This document shows positions 58,153-64,000 of a stretch of 64,000 bases of DNA, piece by piece. Source of the stretch: JAVBLP01 sp052034625 (lineage in GTDB: Bacteria > Elusimicrobiota > Endomicrobiia > Endomicrobiales > Endomicrobiaceae). The stretch is taken from contig JBPOII010000009.1 in the NCBI GenBank assembly GCA_052034625.1, forward strand, positions 1 to 64,000, in the 5' to 3' direction. Each line of letters starts with the position of its first letter. Positions within the stretch are counted from its first letter, which is position 1. Position numbers and translations under genes: made by a program. The notes under the pieces are model-generated. The model was not told the DNA's origin and ran no database searches. It was given only the letters and a program-made list of their open reading frames with translations.

Positions 58153-59544
58153 TCACTTTTTGTGTGAAAGAAATTCTTTTAACACTTTGACAGCCTGTTC
58201 TTTTGTAAGCTGCGGATTTTCCATCTGTTCTTCCGATATTTTTGCTTTTGCTTTTTTTATCCACTCTCCTGCGGGAAGATCGAAAATGTTCATAATTTCT
58301 TTACCGTTAAGAAGTTCATCTTTCGGATAAAGTGTATTTTTTTCTTTCAATTGATTTATCCTGTTTTCAAGCTCGAATATTTTTTCACCGGGGTTGTCTT
58401 TTCCGTAATCAGCTTTTGAAAACTCTATCACTCTTTCAAGTTGTCCGGAACATTTTATGGCAAACCTTCTTACAGCCGAATCACTCCATGAAGAGTCATA
58501 CATTTTAGGATACATGTGGTTTCTTATAATATTTATGACCTGTACCGTAAAATCTTTAGAATATTTTAGCCTCTTTAACACATTTTCCGCAATATCGGCA
58601 CTCTTTTCCTCGTGCCCGTGAAATGATACTTTACCGCCCTCATCTTTAAAAGCTTCCGCTTTTCCGGTATCGTGTAACAATGCTGAAATTCTTAATAGAG
58701 AATCCCTTCCTGTCCTGTCCAAAACTTTCAGCGTATGTTCAAAAACATCATCATTATGATACTTTACCGGCTGTTTAATCCCTTTAAGAATATGAAGTTC
58801 AGGTAAAATTTCTTCGAGTATCCCTATATCACTCATCATTTTAAAAGCGATCGACGGATTTTCTTCCAGAATAATTTTATTTATTTCATCTCTTATGCGT
58901 TCAGGTGAGACTATATCTATGCGTCCTGAAGCTTTTTTCATCGCTTCATAAGTTTTTTGTTCTATAGTAAATCCGAGTTGAAGGCTTTGTCTTATCGCCC
59001 TGAGTATTCTCAAAGGATCTTGATTAAAAATAATTTCTGCGGCATCAGGGTCGGTAACTCTTATAATCCTGCCTTTAATATCCTCTATACCTTTACCTGT
59101 AAGGTCAAGAATTTTATTATCACTTAGACGCAAAAATAAAGCATTTATGGTAAAGTCTCTTCTAAGTGCATCCTGTTCCAATGAACCTATTTCGGTATCA
59201 GGATTTCTTGAACTGTCTTCATAATACTCTTTGCGCGGCATAATAAACTCAACTTCTTCACCTTCAATCATAAGTTTTGAAGTCCCGAATCTTTCAAAGA
59301 TCACAGGCTCATGGAGCCCGTTTATCTCAGCAACAGTTTTTGAAAAATCTATTCCGGCAAACTTTTCTCTGTCGCTACCGACAGGAGGTGCAACCATAAT
59401 ATCCAGATCTTTCGGTTCTCTGCCGATAAGCAAGTCCCTTACAAATCCTCCGACAGCATAAACTTCAAATTTACTAATTACTGCCGCTTTCGAAATGATT
59501 TGGATTATAGATTTATATCTTTTAGGAATTTCTATTTTTTTCAT
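58153..59544 (-). CDS. CCA-adding/poly(A) polymerase family nucleotidyltransferase with HD domain
   Basis: The class II nucleotidyltransferase head carries AVGGFVRDLLIGREPKDLDIMV (Gly-Gly and the DxD metal pair) and RRDFTINAL. It is followed by the RNA-binding middle (NQDPLRILRAIRQSLQLGF) and an HD domain (ISALLHDTGKAEAF, HEEKSADIAENVL). At 463 residues with an HD domain it fits bacterial CCA-adding enzymes or A-adding relatives; specificity cannot be told by eye. It has its own promoter at 59556-59584. Confidence 0.9.
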   Translation of the reverse strand: MKKIEIPKRYKSIIQIISKAAVISKFEVYAVGGFVRDLLIGREPKDLDIMVAPPVGSDREKFAGIDFSKTVAEINGLHEPVIFERFGTSKLMIEGEEVEFIMPRKEYYEDSSRNPDTEIGSLEQDALRRDFTINALFLRLSDNKILDLTGKGIEDIKGRIIRVTDPDAAEIIFNQDPLRILRAIRQSLQLGFTIEQKTYEAMKKASGRIDIVSPERIRDEINKIILEENPSIAFKMMSDIGILEEILPELHILKGIKQPVKYHNDDVFEHTLKVLDRTGRDSLLRISALLHDTGKAEAFKDEGGKVSFHGHEEKSADIAENVLKRLKYSKDFTVQVINIIRNHMYPKMYDSSWSDSAVRRFAIKCSGQLERVIEFSKADYGKDNPGEKIFELENRINQLKEKNTLYPKDELLNGKEIMNIFDLPAGEWIKKAKAKISEEQMENPQLTKEQAVKVLKEFLSHKK

Positions 59545-59555
59545 ATCTTCTTTAA

Positions 59556-59584
59556 TTTATAACACAAAATAGTTGAATTTTCAA
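59556..59584 (-). promoter_or_regulatory. Sigma-70 promoter for the nucleotidyltransferase gene
   Basis: TTGAAA (59579-59584) and TATAAA (59556-59561) are 17 nt apart on the minus strand. The start point near 59549 leaves only about 5 nt before the ATG at 59544, so this message may also be nearly leaderless. Confidence 0.65.
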
Positions 59585-59594
59585 TAAATTTCAA

Positions 59595-59633
59595 TTAAAA
59601 AAGGCGGCTGTCTTTCTTGACAGCCGCCTTTAT
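59595..59633 (-). terminator. Rho-independent terminator after the right-edge giant gene
   Basis: AAAGGCGGCTGTC (59600-59612) pairs with GACAGCCGCCTTT (59619-59631) around a 6-nt loop. A run of T follows on the minus strand. It begins 16 nt after the stop at 59649. Confidence 0.92.
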
Positions 59634-59648
59634 ATAAAATTATTTGAA

Positions 59649-62600
59649 TTATGCAGATGTCAATATCTGTCTTATACCTCTTATATTCATAATACTAGAA
59701 GCCTCTTTAGACAAAGCTATCTTTCTGTCAGATATCATATCTATAAACCTTAACATATTAACCGCTATCAGTTTTTCAGCATCGTTGTTTCCTTTTACTT
59801 TATCTGAAAACTCACTAAGATAACCCATGGCTTCTCTGATAACTGCTACTCCGTCAACTGTGTCTATATGCTGTATATCAAGGATAAAGTCCAACAGTTC
59901 GACAGGTATATTATCAGTATTTATGTCTTCTTCCTGTATTTTTTTCATCAGCACATCAATATTTGTATCAGCACTGTTTATAAGTTTCTGTGCTTCAATA
60001 ATGTATTTGAGTGCATAATCTTTATCTCTTCTTTCTTTAAATATGAATTCCGCTTCAAAATATTTGTCAGCATTAGCTTCGAGCAATCCTTCAAGTATGC
60101 CTTCATAATATTTATCAATATCTAATACCGTATCTGTGGTAATCTTCCTGTTTAAATCGAGATCTCTTAAAAGCTGCTCCGTCATATTAATTTTTTCAGT
60201 ACCGCTTAGAGATTTATTATTTACAATATCAAGTACGCCTTGAACGGAGATTTTTTCAAGATTTTCAGCCAGTGCCCTTGCTATATCTTTCCCTTTATCA
60301 AAAGAAGATATTTTCCTATCGGCATTTCTAAAAGAAGATACTTTCTTTATAAAAGAGAAAAACGCATTTTTATTTTTCTTTTTTACATCAATAGAATTGA
60401 GAATACTGTTGTTTACATCAAGCAATGCAATATCGGATTTGGAAACTTCTTCAATAGCTTTTTCAAGTCTGCTGTCATCTCTTATCTCACTCTGCTTTGA
60501 AGCATCATTATCTATGATTATCCATAAATTTGAACCTTTCAGATTACCGGCATTAGCTGCTATTTGGCTTGGAGTATATATCACACATTCAAGAATCCCA
60601 GCTTTTTTAAAAAAATCTCCCGTGAACACTTCCTGTGTTTTTCCAGGTGCAATAAAGCCCACGACCGCGTTTTTATTCACTCTTTTAAGTGCTGCCGCAA
60701 CTTCTTCAATCCAATCTCTCAGACCGGTTAAACTGCCGGTATATTTAGCTGCATTAATTCTTATACCGTCAAGGTCAAGATCATTAAAATCACCAAGACC
60801 TGTGTAATAAACATCTTCCGCATCAGCTTCATAAATAAGTCTGATATTATACTTTTCCGATAATATTAAAGCGGTCCTCACAGCATCTTTATTTGATATA
60901 TCCCTTATCACAAAAGTATCTATACCGTTATCAGCATTAACTTTAAATATTTCTTCATTCTGCAAAAGTTCTGCATTTTCATAAGTAATTGCAAAAACAG
61001 CGGGCTTTTTATATTTCCCTTTTCTTTTTTCTGTATTAAGCATTCCGCTTGCTATAGTTAGCAATTCAAGAATACCGCCGAAAGAAACTATGGCAAAACC
61101 GTTTTTATAAGCTTTTTTTCCATAGACAAATACGGTGTCCTTATATTCTTCATTGGCTGCGGCTATTTCTTCAAGTGATACGGGAGTAGCAATATCAAAA
61201 ATATCAATATTGAAAGCTTCATTAATATTCAAAGCATTTTGAACATTTTTATTTTCCTTTATCCAAGAAGCCATTGCAAGGTAAACATCATTCTCATTGA
61301 TCGTATCTTCCAAAATACCGTCATAATACAATTCTATTATACCTTCAGAAGAAAAGTCAGCATAAACATCAAACAACTCTTTACCGACAAGAAGTTTTCC
61401 TGTTTCTGCTGTATCTGTGATTTTTATGCCTGTTTCCATAATGTTTGTATTTTTTGATACAGGCATAAAACTTAAAATATTCAGTCCTTCTTTCTTTAAA
61501 ATTTTGGCTTTACCGCTGACGACTTTTTTGCCGGCAGAAATAAATGAACGTTTTTGAAGTTTCCTGCCAGCTGCAAAAGCTTGGATGAAAAAACTTCCTA
61601 TAATCGCTAAAGGAGTGATCCCGGAAAAGTTTTTTTCTACTGCAGAATATGTAAGAACTTCTTTCACGGCACCGCCTGCGGGTTGAAGCGACTCAAGAAG
61701 AATAGGTTTAGTAAACATGCTGTATGACGTTGGATAAAGCAGCTTGTATATTGATGCTGAACCGGATGGCTGCGGTATATTTTGAGATTTGAGGCTGGCT
61801 TCAGGAATCACAGTCATTTCAAGCCATAAAACTTCCGTCGAAACGGTATTATTACCGTTTAAGGATTGTCCAAAAACTTTTTTGCCGGTTAATATATTCA
61901 CTCTGTTTATCGTTGAAAGATCCACATATCTTTTTTCAAACTCTATTGCCGGAATCTCTACAGTAAAATAATCATTTCCAGCTGGAAAATGGAATATTTC
62001 CTGATATACCCCTATATTAGCATTGTTGCTTGAATGAGTATCAAGAAGCTGTACCATAAATTTCGGATCCTGCAATCCGCTGCTTGAAGCAAGTTTAAGC
62101 GTAATTCTTACTATTCCATCTGGGTGAACAGCAACGGCATCTTCAAACTGCATTGAATTTGTACGCCACTCCTCTTTTTCAGGTTCATTTGCCGGCCATT
62201 CTCTTCCATACCATGGATATTTTGTAAGAACGCCTTCTGCCGTCGGTCTAAAAGTACCGACGCTTTCATAATCAACTTCAGAAACCGGAAGTGTTCCGCC
62301 CCACGCTTCAGATAAGATCTTAGCTGCTTCTTTGGCTTCTCCATCTTCTGTAAATAAACCCAGATGGGCTTCCGAGCCTATCGTACCGCTGAGTTCATGA
62401 TCCGTTTTCCATGATTCGTCTTTTAGTGAAAAGAAAAATGCTCCTGCTCCTATAGAATCGTTCCTTGCATCTATGTCCGTCCACATACTTTTTGCCCACT
62501 TAGCCTGAAGAAGGCTTGTATCCCGTCCCTTCCCGCCTACAGAACTTCTTCCAAATTCAGAAATTATTATAGGCTGATTGGCATTGGCAGTCAATGCCGC

Positions 62601-64000
62601 CCATTCATCAAAAAGCGTTCCAAAATTCGGTCCTCTGTAAATATTTAACATTATAAGGTCTAAAGCCTGTATTTTTGCATAATCTTCAAAATCCTGTCTT
62701 GTAGGTATCTCACCATGTACTACAGCCACTATCCTTTCAGGACTAAGCTGTTTTGCCGTTGTAGCGGCCTCATCAAGAATAGTAAGCCATTTCTCTTTGC
62801 TGCCAAACCAATCATCATAATGATAATTATATTCATTCCCAAAAACCCACATAAGTATTGCAGGGTGATCGGCAAAAGCTTCTATATATGTTTTATAAAA
62901 ACCTCTCATATAAGTTTTATTTATTTCACTATCATACCCGCCTGTAATATCAATTCTTGAATCAAACCCAACAGTTACCGTTATACCTTCTTGGGCAAAT
63001 CTGTCAAGCATATACAGCGTTTTTTCATAATCCATCTCGCCATTATCCTTGTAAGCGGCAAGAGGTCTGTAAGTCCTTATGGCATTGGCGTTTAATGATT
63101 TCAGCAATAGAATATCTTCTTCAAAATTTTCGTAAAACTCAAGTCCATACTTATCTACAGAATAGCATACACCCCTGATTTCATAATCTATCTCTATTCC
63201 ATCATCATCGGTAACTATAATTTTATACCCGTCTACTTCCGAAAACCCAACCAGAGATATATTCTGTTCAATCACTTCCTCTTGAGTTTCCCATTGTGTT
63301 TTTTCATCGGGAGACATATCCAAAACAAAGAAGAATGAAAGGGCAGCTATAATAATCGCGGCAATAACAAAAATATACAATGCCCCTCTGACCAATTTTT
63401 TGATCATAGCCTTTTTCTCCGGCTTTTCGTTTGCGAACTTTAATATCTTTGAATTTACTGCTTTAAAGATATTGACAATAAAATGTGCCGGTATAGTACC
63501 TAACAAAGTAGCAGCTACTATTATAAGCCCGGTATTCAAAGGCAGATAAAATAAAAGAACCGCATCTATAAACAAAGAAACGGCATAAACAGCAAGTATA
63601 GATCGTTTCGCCGCAGATTTACTTATTCCTGAATGTGATTCAATAAAAGCCTTTGGTTTAAATATCAGGAATGCTTCCATTAAAGGTGCTGCGAAAAAGG
63701 AAATAAGTTCAGTATATTTGTCAATTGATGAGGATTTTTCGCCTCTGCCTATAAGCTTAAAGAATGGCTCTACTATACGTTTCTTTACCGTTTCTTTTGT
63801 TTTGTCAGCTATCATAAAACCAGGGTCATTGCTTGCCGCCTTTTCAAGTTCTTCAATAGATATTATCTCAACTTTTGCTTTATCTTTATCATACTTTATA
63901 CCGAAAGATATGCTATTATCAGCGTCATGAATATAGTTATATTTAAAATATGCAATTTCACCGTTAAATGATATATATTCAAATGAAGCATTAAGTTCTT
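59649..64000 (-). CDS. Giant membrane protein with glycosidase-like TIM barrel (partial, runs off right edge)
   Basis: The longest Met-initiated frame starts at 63815, but the frame is open above it to base 64000 and encodes a normal-looking sequence. There is no ribosome site before ATG 63815. I therefore call a partial gene of at least 1,449 residues. Numbered from Met 63815: membrane segments near 37-125 and 145-170; then a TIM barrel of glycoside hydrolase clan A style (IRGVCYSVDKYGLEF; acid/base E328 in WVFGNEYNYHY; nucleophile E420 in IIISEFGRSS); a beta-sandwich-like region; a second barrel-like part (about 940-1160, no clear catalytic Glu pair); and a helical C-terminus. Exact GH family uncertain (GH2-like). 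Signal and upstream domains lie outside. Confidence 0.85.
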   Translation of the reverse strand, partial: ELNASFEYISFNGEIAYFKYNYIHDADNSISFGIKYDKDKAKVEIISIEELEKAASNDPGFMIADKTKETVKKRIVEPFFKLIGRGEKSSSIDKYTELISFFAAPLMEAFLIFKPKAFIESHSGISKSAAKRSILAVYAVSLFIDAVLLFYLPLNTGLIIVAATLLGTIPAHFIVNIFKAVNSKILKFANEKPEKKAMIKKLVRGALYIFVIAAIIIAALSFFFVLDMSPDEKTQWETQEEVIEQNISLVGFSEVDGYKIIVTDDDGIEIDYEIRGVCYSVDKYGLEFYENFEEDILLLKSLNANAIRTYRPLAAYKDNGEMDYEKTLYMLDRFAQEGITVTVGFDSRIDITGGYDSEINKTYMRGFYKTYIEAFADHPAILMWVFGNEYNYHYDDWFGSKEKWLTILDEAATTAKQLSPERIVAVVHGEIPTRQDFEDYAKIQALDLIMLNIYRGPNFGTLFDEWAALTANANQPIIISEFGRSSVGGKGRDTSLLQAKWAKSMWTDIDARNDSIGAGAFFFSLKDESWKTDHELSGTIGSEAHLGLFTEDGEAKEAAKILSEAWGGTLPVSEVDYESVGTFRPTAEGVLTKYPWYGREWPANEPEKEEWRTNSMQFEDAVAVHPDGIVRITLKLASSSGLQDPKFMVQLLDTHSSNNANIGVYQEIFHFPAGNDYFTVEIPAIEFEKRYVDLSTINRVNILTGKKVFGQSLNGNNTVSTEVLWLEMTVIPEASLKSQNIPQPSGSASIYKLLYPTSYSMFTKPILLESLQPAGGAVKEVLTYSAVEKNFSGITPLAIIGSFFIQAFAAGRKLQKRSFISAGKKVVSGKAKILKKEGLNILSFMPVSKNTNIMETGIKITDTAETGKLLVGKELFDVYADFSSEGIIELYYDGILEDTINENDVYLAMASWIKENKNVQNALNINEAFNIDIFDIATPVSLEEIAAANEEYKDTVFVYGKKAYKNGFAIVSFGGILELLTIASGMLNTEKRKGKYKKPAVFAITYENAELLQNEEIFKVNADNGIDTFVIRDISNKDAVRTALILSEKYNIRLIYEADAEDVYYTGLGDFNDLDLDGIRINAAKYTGSLTGLRDWIEEVAAALKRVNKNAVVGFIAPGKTQEVFTGDFFKKAGILECVIYTPSQIAANAGNLKGSNLWIIIDNDASKQSEIRDDSRLEKAIEEVSKSDIALLDVNNSILNSIDVKKKNKNAFFSFIKKVSSFRNADRKISSFDKGKDIARALAENLEKISVQGVLDIVNNKSLSGTEKINMTEQLLRDLDLNRKITTDTVLDIDKYYEGILEGLLEANADKYFEAEFIFKERRDKDYALKYIIEAQKLINSADTNIDVLMKKIQEEDINTDNIPVELLDFILDIQHIDTVDGVAVIREAMGYLSEFSDKVKGNNDAEKLIAVNMLRFIDMISDRKIALSKEASSIMNIRGIRQILTSA

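Noticed and set aside
63815..63998. Gene start at Met 63815 for the right-edge protein
   Set aside because: The codons above it are open to the edge and encode a sensible sequence, and no ribosome site precedes the ATG.

Overview
The window looks like a chromosomal segment of a low-GC diderm bacterium. Outer-membrane and periplasm-directed genes are plentiful: a PorV-like barrel fused to TPRs, a small FlgD-type Ig domain protein, an Mla/Mce lipid transporter, a TolC-RND efflux set, lipoproteins and an AMIN-amidase. Together with two giant membrane-associated genes cut by the window edges, this style resembles Elusimicrobiota or Omnitrophota. That placement is an impression from gene content; I cannot confirm it without a phylogeny. 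Nearly all sequence is coding. The longest stretch not covered by a protein or RNA gene is about 175 bases (36520-36694, the rpsF leader and promoter), and I see no insertion sequence, prophage, CRISPR array or tRNA gene.

Region 1 (1-16.4 kb, minus strand) is the accessory, surface-directed part. A gene starting at 10874 runs left off the window (more than 3,624 residues). In order it encodes a signal/anchor segment, a ChaN/TIKI-like domain, a hydrophobic hairpin, an HExxH site, a recognisable SecA-type DEAD motor with several collinear SecA motifs, coiled coil, a cluster of about ten membrane segments, Pro/Thr/Glu-rich linkers and at least nine roughly 96-residue tandem repeats. It is translationally coupled to a 203-residue membrane protein that has a near-leaderless promoter. 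Two exported YD-repeat-like proteins (422 and about 957 aa) and a small OB-like membrane protein follow.

Region 2 (16.5-26 kb, minus) holds a histidine kinase, OmpR-type regulator, sigma-70 family factor, PorV-TPR and FlgD-Ig gene run, a small membrane protein with a consensus promoter, then fba, accA and an outer-membrane barrel. Region 3 (25.4-36.6 kb, minus) is conserved housekeeping: a degenerate YiiX-like lipoprotein, aroK, aroC, radA, the Mla trio, alr, dnaB, and rplI-rpsR-ssb-rpsF with a structured leader. Region 4 (36.7-45.8 kb, minus) is a four-gene efflux operon: TolC, adaptor and two RND permeases.

Region 5 (45.9-51.95 kb, plus) carries ybgC, tadA, tmRNA (ssrA, with an unusually long Met/Pro-rich tag), a Gdx-like SMR pump, amidase, murI and the preQ0 genes queD-queC-queE. 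It ends at a perfect 22-bp inverted-repeat terminator shared with region 6. Region 6 (52-64 kb, minus) has a 1,907-residue TPR scaffold, a glycine-rich membrane protein, a CCA/poly(A) polymerase family gene, and a second giant gene. This last gene carries a glycosidase-like TIM barrel and its frame stays open through the right edge, so the Met at 63815 is probably internal.

Many promoters can be read by eye as sigma-70 boxes with exactly 17-nt spacing. The most unusual object is the SecA-motor giant protein at the left edge.
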